From Xanthobacter agilis (GTDB taxonomy: Bacteria; Pseudomonadota; Alphaproteobacteria; Rhizobiales; Xanthobacteraceae), in contig NZ_JABWGX010000015.1 of the NCBI RefSeq assembly GCF_021730435.1, forward strand, positions 61,199-125,198: 64,000 nucleotides of DNA. The letters are read 5' to 3'. The notes beneath the pieces are model-generated. The model was given only the letters and a program-made list of their open reading frames with translations, made no database searches and was not told the DNA's origin. Position 1 is the stretch's first letter; every line of letters begins with the position of its first letter. The position numbers and the translations under genes were made by a program. Below are positions 54,127 through 63,934 of the stretch, one piece after another.

Positions 54127-54375
54127 TCAGCCGGGCGGGGGACCATTTCGAACCTGACCTTCAACCGCGCCGCATTGGCAGGGCGATCCTTCGTCCAGCG
54201 GCGGCAGGCCGGGCTGGGGTGGCGGCGGAATGGGGCAGGGTTTGGCTGCGCTCTGGCCGGCCGTCGCGATCGGCACGCACATGGGGCGCGGGTGAAAGTC
54301 GGGCGGTTGCGCCGGCTGAGCCAGGGCGGTTCCGGCCATCAGGCAGGCGCCCGCGAGGAGACTTGATCGCAGCAT
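54127..54375 (-). CDS. Small secreted proline-rich protein
   Basis: The 82-residue product has a good signal peptide (MLRSSLLAGACLMAGTALAQ). The mature part is rich in Pro and has three Cys residues, with MCVPIATAG, KPCPIPPPPQPGLPPLDEG and SPCQCGAV. AAGGAA precedes ATG 54375. I do not recognise the family. The gene is short and unsupported by an operon, so it could still be spurious. Confidence 0.5.
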   Translation of the reverse strand: MLRSSLLAGACLMAGTALAQPAQPPDFHPRPMCVPIATAGQSAAKPCPIPPPPQPGLPPLDEGSPCQCGAVEGQVRNGPPPG

Positions 54376-54836
54376 GGGTTTCCTTGTGTGTTGCGCGGCG
54401 GGACCGCAGGGCGTTGTGCAGTTGTCGGGAGGATATCGCAGCCGCAACGATACAAAATCCGATATTCGATAAATAATGTAACTGCTGTTTCCGAATGTTT
54501 CCTGGGAGATCTCTTGGCCGGAATCTGCACGGACCCCGGCGGTGCCGGGACGGGCCGGCCTGAAGGCGCGGCAAGGGCCGTTCCGCCAGGGATGGGTCGG
54601 TGTCATGGCGGTGACGTCGGTGGCGGCCGAGAATGGGCGCCGCACTGGCCGGCGGGTGTTCAGCGGCCCCTCTTCCTGTACGGCAGGGCGTTAAGACTGA
54701 TGATGGGGGCGCCAATTCCGATGGCAAGCGGTAGATCAATCCGTTATGAGCGAAACTGCGGGGCTGAATGTTCCGCCGCATGGGTCTCGGGCGGGGGCCT
54801 CTGGTCGGACATGGCAGCGAGACGGAGCTCGACGAC
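54376..54836. other. Intergenic region upstream of the RND operon
   Basis: There is no convincing gene. An AT-rich patch at about 54450-54500, containing CGATATTCGATAAATAATG, stands out from the GC-rich flanks and is a likely promoter area for the small secreted protein, the RND operon, or both. No TetR-type regulator adjoins the pump, unlike most such loci. Confidence 0.4.
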
Positions 54837-56075
54837 ATGATGCGGGGGCAGGGGCGTTTGCGCGCGGGGAGCAGGTTCGGCCTTCTGGCCGGAGCGCTCG
54901 GCACCGCATTGGTGCTGTCCGGTTGCAACGAAAAGAACACCTATGCGGCGCCTCCGGCGGCCAAGGTCACCGTCGCGGCGCCGACCCAGATGCCGGTGAC
55001 CCTTTATGCGGAGTTCACCGGGAACACGGCGCCGGTCAATGCGGTGAATCTGGAAGCGCGGGTCGAGGGCTTCCTCACCGCCGTCGATTATACCGACGGC
55101 GAGGCGGTGAAGAAGGACCGGCTGCTGTTCCAGATCGAGCCCGACCAATATGCGGCGAAGGTGGCGTTGCAGAAGGCGTTGCTGGAAAGCGCGGGCGCCA
55201 CGCTGCGGAACGCTCAGCGCGAATATGATCGGCAGGCGGACCTCGGCCAGCGCGAGGTGTCAAGCCAGCGCACGGTGGACGAGGCGAAGACCAAGCTCGA
55301 TACCGCGAAGGCGGACGTGGCGGCGGCCGAGGCCAATCTGAAGCTGGCGGAGACATCCTACGGCTACACCACCGTGCGGGCGCCGTTCGATGGGGTGGTG
55401 ACGCGCCATCTGGTGGATGTGGGCGCGGTGGTGGGCACGTCGGGCGTCACCAAGCTTGCCACCATCCTGCAGGTCAATCCGATCTACGTCTATTTCAATC
55501 TCTCCGAGCAGCAGCAGATCGACCTGCGCGACGACCTCGCCAAGGCTGGAAAAACCTTGAAAAGCCTGCGCGAGGAGAAGCAGGACATGCCGGTGGAGGT
55601 CGCGCTGCAGGCCGACACGGCGTTCGACTACAGCGGCAAGGTCGATTACATCGCGCCGCAGCTCGATGCCGCGACCGGCACGCTGGAGCTGCGCGCCTCC
55701 CTCGCCAACCCGAATGTGGCCCTGGTGCCCGGCCTGTTCGTGCGGGTGCGGCTCCCCATCGGCAAGATCGACAACGCGTTGCTCGTGAACGACACCGCCG
55801 TGATGGCCAACCAGGTTGGCAGCTACGTGATGGTGGTCGGCACCGACAATAAGGTGGAGCAGCGTCAGGTCACCACCGGCCCGGTGGAGGGTCAGCTTCG
55901 CGTCATCACCAAGGGGCTCAAGGCCGACGACAAGGTGGTCATCGGCGCCATTCAGCGCGCGGTCGCCGGCAACACGGTGGACCCGGTCGCGGGGGCCATG
56001 GCCGCGGCACCGGAGGGGCCGAAGCCCGCGCCCGCGGCGCTGACGAACGGAACCGGCACCAAGAGCAATCCCTGA
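54837..56075 (+). CDS. RND efflux periplasmic adaptor lipoprotein (AcrA/MexA family)
   Basis: The 412-residue protein has a signal peptide with lipobox VLSGC (Cys about residue 30), then a beta-barrel/lipoyl/coiled-coil order typical of AcrA. The lipoyl halves appear as NLEARVEGFLTAVDYTDGEA and YTTVRAPFDGVVTRHLVDVG, separated by the hairpin of about 60 residues. ATG 54837 is immediately followed by a second ATG. A start at 54768 would hide the signal. It pairs with the pump 27 bp downstream. Confidence 0.9.
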   Translation: MMRGQGRLRAGSRFGLLAGALGTALVLSGCNEKNTYAAPPAAKVTVAAPTQMPVTLYAEFTGNTAPVNAVNLEARVEGFLTAVDYTDGEAVKKDRLLFQIEPDQYAAKVALQKALLESAGATLRNAQREYDRQADLGQREVSSQRTVDEAKTKLDTAKADVAAAEANLKLAETSYGYTTVRAPFDGVVTRHLVDVGAVVGTSGVTKLATILQVNPIYVYFNLSEQQQIDLRDDLAKAGKTLKSLREEKQDMPVEVALQADTAFDYSGKVDYIAPQLDAATGTLELRASLANPNVALVPGLFVRVRLPIGKIDNALLVNDTAVMANQVGSYVMVVGTDNKVEQRQVTTGPVEGQLRVITKGLKADDKVVIGAIQRAVAGNTVDPVAGAMAAAPEGPKPAPAALTNGTGTKSNP

Positions 56076-56102
56076 CGCAACCGGCAATCGGAAGGCGCCG
56101 CC

Positions 56103-59100
56103 ATGTTTTCGCGCTTCTTCATCGACCGGCCGGTGCTGTCCAACACCCTGGCCTTTCTGATTATTCTTCTGGGCGCCCTGTCCCTCGCGCGCCTGCCCAT
56201 CTCGCAATATCCGGATGTGGTGCCGCCGACCGTGTCGGTGACGGCCACCTATCCCGGCGCCAGCGCCCGCACGGTGATGGACACCGTGGCCCTGCCCATC
56301 GAGCAGCAGGTGAACGGGGTCGAAGGCATGATCTACATGCAGTCGACCAGCGCCTCGGACGGCACCTATTCCCTGGTGGTCACCTTCGACATCGGCACCG
56401 ACCCGGACATGGCGCAGGTGCTGGTGCAGAACCGGGTGTCGCTCGCGAGCGCGCAGCTGCCCACGGCGGTGTCGACCCAGGGCCTGACCATCAAGAAGAA
56501 ATCGACCTCCATCCTCCAGTTCGTCAATCTTTATTCATCGGATGGACGGTTCGACAATCTCTTCCTCTCCAATTACGCCACCATCAGCCTGGTGAACGAA
56601 TTGGCCCGCCTGCCCGGCGTGGGCGATGTCACGGTGCTCGGCTCCGGCGACTACGCCATGCGGATCTGGCTCGACCCCGACAAGCTCCAGGCCTATGGCC
56701 TCACGCCTTCCGACGTGACCACGGCCATTTCGCAGCAGAGCACGGAGGTCACGGCGGGCCTCGTGGGAGCGCCGCCGACGCCATCCTTCGTGAACTTCCA
56801 ATATGTGCTGAACGTCACCGGCCGCTTCAGCGAGGCCAAGGACTTCGAGACCATCATCGTCAAGGTGGCGAGCGGCGACGGCGGCAGGATCGTGCGGGTC
56901 GCCGACATCGGTCGGGTCGAGATGGGGGCCGCCACCTATGGCCATACCGCCACCCTTGACGGCAAGCCGTCCGCAGCCATCGCCATCTCGCAGCTCACGG
57001 GCGCGAACGCGCTGACGGTGGCGCAGAGCGTGAACGCCAAGATGACGGAGCTGGCGAAGGCGTTCCCGCAGGGGCTCGACTACAAGGTGTCGTTCGACAG
57101 CACCAAGTTCGTGACCGCCTCCATCGACGAAGTCTTTGAGACGCTCATCATCGCCGCGGTGCTGGTGCTGGCGGTCATCATGGTGTTCCTCCAGGATTGG
57201 CGGGCGATGCTGGTGCCCGCGACCACCGTTCCGGTGACCATCATCGGCGCCTTCGCCGCCATGGCGCTGCTGGGCTACACGGTGAACACCACCAGCCTGT
57301 TCGCTTTGGTGCTGGCCATCGGCATCGTGGTGGACGACGCCATCGTCATCGTGGAGGGGGTGGCCCGCCACATGGAAAACGGCCTGTCCAGCCGCGACGC
57401 GGCGGTGAAGGCCATGGGCGAGCTGACCGGGCCCATCATCGGCATCACGCTGGTGCTGATGGCGGTGTTCCTGCCGGCGGCGACGCTCTCCGGCCTCACC
57501 GGCAAGATGTATCAGCAATTCGCCCTCGTCATCGCCGCCACGGCCCTCATCTCGGCGCTGAACGCGGTGACGCTGAAGCCCACCCAATGCGCCCTGTGGC
57601 TGCGCGCGCCGGTGCCCCTTGAACAGCGCAACCTGTTCTATCGCGCCTTCAACGCGGCCTATGCCCGTTGCGAGGCGGTCTATACAGCGGTGGTGCGCCG
57701 CATGGTGGCGGTCGCCGGCCTCAGTTCCCTGGTGGGGCTCGCCCTCATCGGCGTGGCCTTCTATGGCCTGTCGCAGGTACCTACGGGCTTCCTGCCGAGC
57801 GAGGACCAGGGCTATTTCGTGGTGAACCTGAGCCTGCCCGACGCGGCCTCCAGCGCCCGCGCCGACGCGGCGGTGGCCGAGGCGGAGGCGCTGATGCGGC
57901 AGGTGCCGGGCGTCGAGGACGTGATCGGCGTGTCGGGCATCTCGCCGATGGACAACAACGCCACCCTCTACAATGCCGGCATGCTCTATGTGGTGCTGAA
58001 GGATTGGGGCGAACGCAAGACGCCGGACCTCAGCCTGTCCGCCATCGCCGCCAAGGCGCGGGCGGCGCTGGCCGGCATGGACACGGCGGTGGCGCAGATC
58101 ATGCTGCCGCCGTCCATCCAGGGGGTGGGCAACGCCTCGGGCTTCACCATGATGGTGGAGATGAAGGACGGCAGCTCCGATTTCCTCGCCTTGCAGAACG
58201 CGGCCCACCAGATGGTCGAGAATGCCGCGACCCAGAGCAGCCTGTCCCATGTGGCGTCCACCTTCAAGGCGGATGTGAAGCAGGTGCGGCTGGTGGTGGA
58301 TCGGGTGAAGGCGGAGGCGCTGGGCCTCACGGTGGGCCAGGTGTTCCAGGCGGTGGAATCCTATTTCGGCTCCACCTATGTGAACCAGTTCACCAAGTTC
58401 AACTATGTGTTCCAGGTCTATGTCCAGGCCGACGCGCCGTTCCGCCTGCAACCGGGCGACGTGCTGAAGCTGAAGGTGAAGGGGGCGAACGGGGCCATGG
58501 TGCCCCTGGGCACGGTGGCCCGGATCGCCGATGAAATCGGGCCGACTCTGGTCACCTTGTACAATCTCTATCCCGCGGCGACCGTGGTGGGCAGCCCTGC
58601 CACCGGCTTCAGCTCGGGCGAATCGATGACGCTGATGAGCGAGATCGCCGCCAAGACGCTGCCGCCCTCCATGGGCACGGCCTGGACCGGCATGTCTTAT
58701 CAGGAACAGGTGGTGGGCAATCAGATCTACTATGTGTTCGCGATCGCGCTGCTGCTGGTCTATTTCGTGCTCGCCGGACAATATGAGAGCTGGGTGCAGC
58801 CGCTGGCGGTCATTCTCGCGGTGCCGCTGACCCTGCTCGGCACGGTGATCGCGCTCGAAGCCTCGGGCATGTCGAACGATCTCTACACCCAGATCGGCAT
58901 CGTCCTGCTCATCGCGCTGGCGGCCAAGAATGCCATTCTGATCGTGGAATACGCCCGCGAGCGGCGGGCCGAGGGCGTGACACCGGCGGAAGCTGCGGTG
59001 GAGGCGGCGCGCCTGAGGTTCCGGCCCATTCTCATGACCTCGTTCGCCTTCATCTTCGGCATGTTGCCACTGGTGTTCGCATCCGGGGCGGGGGCCGGGG

Positions 59101-59255
59101 CGCGGGTGTCGCTGGGGGTCGCGGTGGTCAGCGGCATGCTGGCTTCCACCGGCCTTGCGGTGTTGTTCGTGCCGGCCTTCTTCACCGTGCTGGAGCGGCT
59201 GCGGCCACAGCCCAAGCCGGCCGCGCCGTCCCAGGCCGCCGGGCATGCCGGCTGA
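56103..59255 (+). CDS. RND multidrug efflux transporter of the HAE-1 family (AcrB-like)
   Basis: The 1050-residue inner-membrane pump starts MFSRFFIDRPVLSNTLAFLI. Typical motifs are the first porter domain YPDVVPPTVSVTATYPGA, the helix-4 proton-relay segment FALVLAIGIVVDDAIVIVEG with its two Asp, and the second half repeat with IGIVLLIALAAKNAILIVEY. It should export hydrophobic drugs or solvents with the preceding adaptor. No outer-membrane factor is in this operon, so it may share one encoded elsewhere. Confidence 0.96.
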   Translation: MFSRFFIDRPVLSNTLAFLIILLGALSLARLPISQYPDVVPPTVSVTATYPGASARTVMDTVALPIEQQVNGVEGMIYMQSTSASDGTYSLVVTFDIGTDPDMAQVLVQNRVSLASAQLPTAVSTQGLTIKKKSTSILQFVNLYSSDGRFDNLFLSNYATISLVNELARLPGVGDVTVLGSGDYAMRIWLDPDKLQAYGLTPSDVTTAISQQSTEVTAGLVGAPPTPSFVNFQYVLNVTGRFSEAKDFETIIVKVASGDGGRIVRVADIGRVEMGAATYGHTATLDGKPSAAIAISQLTGANALTVAQSVNAKMTELAKAFPQGLDYKVSFDSTKFVTASIDEVFETLIIAAVLVLAVIMVFLQDWRAMLVPATTVPVTIIGAFAAMALLGYTVNTTSLFALVLAIGIVVDDAIVIVEGVARHMENGLSSRDAAVKAMGELTGPIIGITLVLMAVFLPAATLSGLTGKMYQQFALVIAATALISALNAVTLKPTQCALWLRAPVPLEQRNLFYRAFNAAYARCEAVYTAVVRRMVAVAGLSSLVGLALIGVAFYGLSQVPTGFLPSEDQGYFVVNLSLPDAASSARADAAVAEAEALMRQVPGVEDVIGVSGISPMDNNATLYNAGMLYVVLKDWGERKTPDLSLSAIAAKARAALAGMDTAVAQIMLPPSIQGVGNASGFTMMVEMKDGSSDFLALQNAAHQMVENAATQSSLSHVASTFKADVKQVRLVVDRVKAEALGLTVGQVFQAVESYFGSTYVNQFTKFNYVFQVYVQADAPFRLQPGDVLKLKVKGANGAMVPLGTVARIADEIGPTLVTLYNLYPAATVVGSPATGFSSGESMTLMSEIAAKTLPPSMGTAWTGMSYQEQVVGNQIYYVFAIALLLVYFVLAGQYESWVQPLAVILAVPLTLLGTVIALEASGMSNDLYTQIGIVLLIALAAKNAILIVEYARERRAEGVTPAEAAVEAARLRFRPILMTSFAFIFGMLPLVFASGAGAGARVSLGVAVVSGMLASTGLAVLFVPAFFTVLERLRPQPKPAAPSQAAGHAG

Positions 59256-59267
59256 TGGTGGGCGCTG

Positions 59268-59454
59268 CCCCGCCGTTTTGCGGGCGGGGATGGCCCCGCG
59301 GCGAACAGGGGGGCGGCCTTTCATAGGGCGGGCGGGGCCTTCCGCAGCGCTGGCGTGAGCATCTCTTCACACCAGCGGTCGGCCCCCGGCGCACTGGGTC
59401 TGCCGGCGCGGGTGCCTCTGATCCCGGAACGCCGCGGTACGGCGGCGTTCCGGG
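59268..59454. other. Two hairpins between the RND pump and permease genes
   Basis: CCCCGCC (59268-59274) pairs with GGCGGGG (59283-59289). Further on, a perfect 13-bp stem (CCCGGAACGCCGC, 59423-59435, with GCGGCGTTCCGGG, 59442-59454) closes a 6-nt loop. Neither has a T tract. They may be Rho-assisted terminators or mRNA end-protecting structures. There is no gene in the gap. Confidence 0.45.
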
Positions 59455-59533
59455 CGGTCAAACAGTGTGCCGGTCAGGCTCAGGCTTGCGCCTGGGACAT
59501 CGAGGGTGAGACGGGGAGGGGATCGGGGTGGAG

Positions 59534-61339
59534 ATGCGGGCGCGCTTCATGAAACATCCGCTGCTGGTCGGGCTTCTCGATCTTCTGCCCCCGCCGCCGC
59601 GTTTCCCGCGGGCGCGGCGGCGCCCCGTGGATCTGGACTATGGGGTGAATGACAAGGTGCCCCGACGCGCGTGGATCGCCCTTTCGGCGCAACATGCGTT
59701 TCTGGCGCTCACGTTTCTCGTCTATCCGCTGGTGGTGGCGGCGGCGGCCGGTCTTTCTCCCGTCGAGACCCAGGAGATGCTCACGACCAGCGTGCTGATG
59801 ATGGGCATCACCACCATGATCCAGTGCGCCCGCTCGCGCTTCGGGAGCGGCTACCTCATCACCTGCGTGCCCGCGCCCAATGCGATCCCGCTGGCATCGC
59901 AGGCGCTCGTGGCCGGTGGCATGGCTCTTCTATCGCTGTCGACGCTGGTGGTGGGGCTGCTTCAGGTGGTGTTGGCGCGGCTGATGCGCCCCCTGCGGGT
60001 GCTGCTGCCGCCGGAGGTGTGCGGCGTCGCTATGACGATGCTCGGCGTGTCACTGGCGGACACGGGCATGAAGCAGGCGCTCGGCGTCAACGCGGCCGGC
60101 ATCCTGACCGGTGGCGCATTCACCATCAATTACGGCACCTTCTGCGTCGCCATGGCGACGCTGACGGTCATCGTCGGGATCACGGTTTTCGGCTCGCGCG
60201 GAGCGCGGATCTATGCGGTGCTGGCGGGCGCTGTCGTCGGTTGGGTGCTGGCGCGGCTCACCGGGGTCGATGCGAAGGACCTGGGCGCGATCCTGTCCCA
60301 GGTCAGCATGGTCGCGCTGCCGCCCCCGCCCGATGTCACGTTCGCGCTGGACTGGGCGATGGCGCCGCTGGTGGTGCTGGTGGTGCTGACCAGCCTCCTG
60401 GACATTCTGAGCGCCACCATCGCGCTGGAAAAGCTGGAGGACAGGGATTGGCTCAGGGCGGACCTCGCCGCCGCCGAGCGGGCGGTGGTCGCGATCGGCG
60501 TGGGCAATATCCTGGGCGGCTTTTCCCAGGCGGTGCCGTGCGGCGTGTCACGCTCGTCCATCGGCTTCGCCGCCTCGACGCGGGCGACGGCACGGGTGAT
60601 CGGCTTCCTCGCGGGGGCGCTGATCGCCTCCGCCGCCTTCTTCCCCAAGCTGCTGGTTCTGGTCACGCAGATTCCCTCGGCGGTGACGGGCGGCCTGCTG
60701 CTCTACACCGCCGCTTACATGATCGTGAATGGGATGGGGCTCATCTTGAGCCGCAACATGAGCGACCGCCGGACGTTCACGGTGGGGCTGTCCATCATCG
60801 CCGGGCTCGCGGTGGGGTTGCTTCCGCTGCACGATGACGTGCCGGCCTGGGCCCAGCCCCTGTTTTCCACCCCGCTCACCTTCGGCGCGTTCATGGCGGT
60901 GGTGCTGAACGCGCTGTTCCGGCTCGGCATTTCCAAGGTGGCCGAAGTCGAGATCGCCCCCGGTGCGTCGGCTTACGACACGGTGCGCACGTTCCTGGAG
61001 CGGCAAGGCAATATCTGGGGCGCGGGGCGCGATGCCATCGAGGCGGCCATTCCGGCGGTGGCGCAGGCGGTGGAATCGGCGGTTGGCCCGGCGGCGGGTG
61101 GCGCGCGCGGCGCGGTGCTGCTGCGGGCGCGGTTCGACGAGGCGCACCTTGATGTGACGCTGCTCTATGAAGGGGAGGTGCTTCAACTGCCCCACCAGAT
61201 CCCGGCCGCCGATGCGGTGGCGGAATCGGAGCGGGAGGCTGGGCGCCTTGGCGTCCTGCTGGTGTCGCGCCTTGCCGACAAAGCGGTGTTCGACACCGAG
61301 CGCGGCCACGCCCGGATCAAGCTGCGCTTCGATCAGTGA
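59534..61339 (+). CDS. NCS2-family xanthine/uracil-type permease with a C-terminal extra domain
   Basis: The N-terminal about 470 residues follow the NCS2 (nucleobase:cation symporter-2) fold: AWIALSAQHAFLALTFLVYP near the start, a family substrate helix around NAIPLASQALVAGG, and GVSRSSIGFAASTRATARVI in the second half. Residues about 485-601 are a soluble extension beginning VEIAPGASAYDTVRTFLERQ and ending GHARIKLRFDQ, which is absent from UraA or XanP. ATG 59534 is used. GTG 59528 and ATG 59549 are alternatives. Likely substrate is a purine or pyrimidine base. Confidence 0.82.
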   Translation: MRARFMKHPLLVGLLDLLPPPPRFPRARRRPVDLDYGVNDKVPRRAWIALSAQHAFLALTFLVYPLVVAAAAGLSPVETQEMLTTSVLMMGITTMIQCARSRFGSGYLITCVPAPNAIPLASQALVAGGMALLSLSTLVVGLLQVVLARLMRPLRVLLPPEVCGVAMTMLGVSLADTGMKQALGVNAAGILTGGAFTINYGTFCVAMATLTVIVGITVFGSRGARIYAVLAGAVVGWVLARLTGVDAKDLGAILSQVSMVALPPPPDVTFALDWAMAPLVVLVVLTSLLDILSATIALEKLEDRDWLRADLAAAERAVVAIGVGNILGGFSQAVPCGVSRSSIGFAASTRATARVIGFLAGALIASAAFFPKLLVLVTQIPSAVTGGLLLYTAAYMIVNGMGLILSRNMSDRRTFTVGLSIIAGLAVGLLPLHDDVPAWAQPLFSTPLTFGAFMAVVLNALFRLGISKVAEVEIAPGASAYDTVRTFLERQGNIWGAGRDAIEAAIPAVAQAVESAVGPAAGGARGAVLLRARFDEAHLDVTLLYEGEVLQLPHQIPAADAVAESEREAGRLGVLLVSRLADKAVFDTERGHARIKLRFDQ

Positions 61340-61350
61340 CACGCGGGACA

Positions 61351-61380
61351 CCTTCGCCCCCGCGCCGCGCGGGCCGAAGG
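61351..61380. terminator. Imperfect hairpin between convergent permease and xoxF genes
   Basis: CCTTCG...CCCGCG pairs with CGCGGG...CGAAGG, leaving a small internal mismatch and a 3-4 nt loop. The structure fills the 52-bp gap between two convergent genes and is a probable bidirectional stop, though it lacks a T tract. Confidence 0.45.
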
Positions 61381-61391
61381 CATGGCCGGGG

Positions 61392-63212
61392 TCACTCGCC
61401 TTCCGGCAGGGCGAACACAGTGAGCTGCCCGCCCAGGGCGGTATAGCTGTTCAGCGCGGCATAGGCCTCATTGGCACCCGAGCCGTCATCCGGATCGGTG
61501 AGGCCGGCGGCGAGCCCGATGCCGGCCCAGCCGCCGATGCCGGACAACACCGCCACATATTGCCGGCCCTTGTGCATGTAGGTGGTGACGTTGCCGACGA
61601 TGCCGGAGGGGGTCTTGAAGCGATAGAGCTGCGCACCGGAGCGAGCGTCCACCGCCTTGAGGTCGCCTTCGAGCGTGCCGTAGAAGACCAGGTCGCCGGC
61701 GGTGGCGAGCGCCCCGGACCAGACCGAGAACAGCTCGGGCTTCGACCAGGCGGGACGCCCCTTCAGATTGTCCCAGGCGATGAACGCGCCGGTGCGTCCG
61801 TCGCCGCCGGGGGCCGGATACATGGTGAGCGTGGCGCCGACATAGGGCTGGCCGGCGCTATAGTCCACATGGAACGGCTCGTAATCCATGCACATATGGC
61901 TGGTGGGCACGTAGAACAGCCGCGTCCTCGGTGAATAGGCGGCCGGCTGCTGGTTCTTGGTGCCGAGCGCGGCCGGGCAGATGCCGCTGTAGGTCTCGTC
62001 CTCGCCCCGCGCCTCGGTGGAATGGGCCTTGTCCACCAGCGGACGGCCATAGGTGGGGCTCGCCGGGTCGAGATCGACGCGGGTCGCCCAGTTCACCGTC
62101 GGGTCGTATGCGTCGGCCCGCAGCAGGGCGCCGGTCTCGCGGTTCAGCGTATAGGCAAAGCCGTTGCGGTCGAAATGGGTGAGGAGCGGCGTCGTTTTCC
62201 CGTCCACATCCTGGTCGGTGAGGATCATCTCATTGACGCCGTCATAGTCCCACTGGTCGTGGGGCGTCATCTGGTACACCCATTTCGCCATCCCCGTGTC
62301 CGCATCGCGGGCGAAGATGGATTGGGACCATTTGTTGTCCCCCGGCCGCTGGGTGGGGTTCCAGGTGGAGGGGTTGGCGGTGCCGTAATAGATGAGGTTC
62401 AGCTTCGGGTCATAGGCGAACCAGCCCCAGGTGGCGCCGCCGCCGGTCTTCCATTGGTCGCCCTGCCATGTCTTCAGGGACGAATCTGCGCCGATGGGCT
62501 GGCCGAGGGTGGTGGTCTTCCGCGGATCGACGCGCATGTCCCCGTCGGGCCCGGTGCTGTAGGCGCGCCACAGGCGTGTGCCGTCCTTGAGGCTGTAGGC
62601 GGTGAGGTGGCCGCGCGCGCCGAACTCGGCGCCGGCGATGCCGACGATGAGCTTATCCTTCACCGGCATGACGGTGGCGGTGTTGGATTCCCCCATCTTC
62701 GGATCGCCGTTCACGGCCGACCATTTCTTCTCGCCGGTCAAGGCGTCGAGGGCAACGATGGTGGTGTCCGCCTCGTGCAGGAACACCATGCCGTCCGCAT
62801 AAGCGAGGCCCCGATAGACGAGATCGCAGCACATGACGGCCGCCACGTCGCGCGACTGGCGGGGCCGGTAGGTCCACAGGATCCGCCCGTCGTGGTCGAG
62901 GTCGAGGGCATAGACCACGTTGGGAAACGGCGTGTGCACATACATGATGCCGTTGACGATCAGCGGCGCGCCCTCGTGGCCGCGCAGCACGCCGGTGGAG
63001 AAGGTCCAGGCCACCTTCAGCCGGCCGACGTTGCCGGCATTGATCTGGTCGAGGGGGGAGTAGCGCGTGTTGGCGTAGTCCACCGTCTGCAGCACCTGCT
63101 CGCGTCCCGAGGCGGTGCGCTTCAAGACGTCGTCATTGGCGCCCGCGGCGGTGGCGCCGAGGGCGCATGCGAGGGCGCAGAGCGCCATCCAGGGCGCGGA
63201 ACACAGTCTCAT
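61392..63212 (-). CDS. xoxF: Lanthanide-type PQQ-dependent methanol dehydrogenase, XoxF-like
   Basis: The 606-residue periplasmic quinoprotein has a signal peptide ending ATAAGA. The adjacent-cysteine ring typical of PQQ alcohol dehydrogenases is at 128-129 (AAVMCCDLV). Metal and catalytic residues read as Glu196 (GAEFG), Asn280 ([10 protein letters not shown]), Asp322 and Asp324 in [11 protein letters not shown]. Asp324 is the additional carboxylate that marks lanthanide-dependent XoxF/ExaF enzymes. Calcium MxaF has Ala there. It oxidises methanol or a short alcohol. No xoxG (cytochrome cL) or xoxJ lies beside it. Confidence 0.88.
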   Translation of the reverse strand: MRLCSAPWMALCALACALGATAAGANDDVLKRTASGREQVLQTVDYANTRYSPLDQINAGNVGRLKVAWTFSTGVLRGHEGAPLIVNGIMYVHTPFPNVVYALDLDHDGRILWTYRPRQSRDVAAVMCCDLVYRGLAYADGMVFLHEADTTIVALDALTGEKKWSAVNGDPKMGESNTATVMPVKDKLIVGIAGAEFGARGHLTAYSLKDGTRLWRAYSTGPDGDMRVDPRKTTTLGQPIGADSSLKTWQGDQWKTGGGATWGWFAYDPKLNLIYYGTANPSTWNPTQRPGDNKWSQSIFARDADTGMAKWVYQMTPHDQWDYDGVNEMILTDQDVDGKTTPLLTHFDRNGFAYTLNRETGALLRADAYDPTVNWATRVDLDPASPTYGRPLVDKAHSTEARGEDETYSGICPAALGTKNQQPAAYSPRTRLFYVPTSHMCMDYEPFHVDYSAGQPYVGATLTMYPAPGGDGRTGAFIAWDNLKGRPAWSKPELFSVWSGALATAGDLVFYGTLEGDLKAVDARSGAQLYRFKTPSGIVGNVTTYMHKGRQYVAVLSGIGGWAGIGLAAGLTDPDDGSGANEAYAALNSYTALGGQLTVFALPEGE

Positions 63213-63371
63213 GGGAATGGCGTCGTCCTCCCGATGGCCGCGTCGTCGGGTGCGCGGTTCGTCCGTTTCGGCGGCGGTGTGCGCCGCGAGCGGCGACTGT
63301 GACGCTGGCGCGGCCGGTCCGCAACCTGCCGCGCAACGGCGCCTTTGCCGGTGCGTGCCCGGACGGGCGCC

Positions 63372-63845
63372 TCAGGCGACCACAGGGGCGACGATGGCGT
63401 TCAGCACCCGCACCACGTCGTGCGGATCAAGCCGCACCTGGAGCCCGCGCTGGCCACCGTTGATGAAGACGTAAGGGTGCGCGAGAGCCTGTTCCTCCAC
63501 CGCCACCCGCGGCGGGCGGGTCTGGCCGAACGGGCTGATGCCGCCAACCTTGTAGCCGGCGACGCGCTCGGCCTCGGCGGGCTTCATCATCTGCGCCGAC
63601 TTGCCGCCGAACGCCGCCGCCAGCTTTTTCATGGAGACTTCGCGATCCGACGGCACGATCGCGCAGGCGGGCTTTCCGTCCACCAGCGCCATCAACGTCT
63701 TCAGCACGCGCTCCGGGGCCTCGCCGATGGCTTCGGCGGCCTGGAGGCCGATGCGGTCGGCATCGGGGTCGTAATCGTAGGTGTGCACGGTGAAGGCGAT
63801 CTTCGCCTGCTCCAGCACCTTGGTTGCGCGCGTCGCCTTGGACAT
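63372..63845 (-). CDS. ybaK: Cys-tRNA(Pro)/Cys-tRNA(Cys) deacylase YbaK
   Basis: The 157-residue protein belongs to the YbaK/EbsC family, which clears mischarged Cys-tRNA-Pro. Family regions include KTLMALVDGKPACAIVPSDR, the lysine-containing MKKLAAAFGGKSAQMM and GYKVGGISPFGQ. ATG 63845 (MSKATRATKV) is chosen. An upstream in-frame start at 63878 adds 11 basic residues of doubtful value. It is 159 bp upstream of, and in the same direction as, xoxF, but a functional link is unlikely. Confidence 0.9.
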   Translation of the reverse strand: MSKATRATKVLEQAKIAFTVHTYDYDPDADRIGLQAAEAIGEAPERVLKTLMALVDGKPACAIVPSDREVSMKKLAAAFGGKSAQMMKPAEAERVAGYKVGGISPFGQTRPPRVAVEEQALAHPYVFINGGQRGLQVRLDPHDVVRVLNAIVAPVVA

Positions 63846-63934
63846 GGCTTTGCTTTTGCTTCCACACCTTTTCCTCATGCGGATCGGTGTCCGCTTCGCC
63901 CGACACCGCGCCAGAGCCGTGCGGGCGGGACGGC

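Noticed and set aside
54161..54940. 259-codon minus-strand frame upstream of the RND operon
   Set aside because: It runs across the AT-rich promoter area and overlaps the adaptor gene start. Composition is arginine/proline-rich without any motif.
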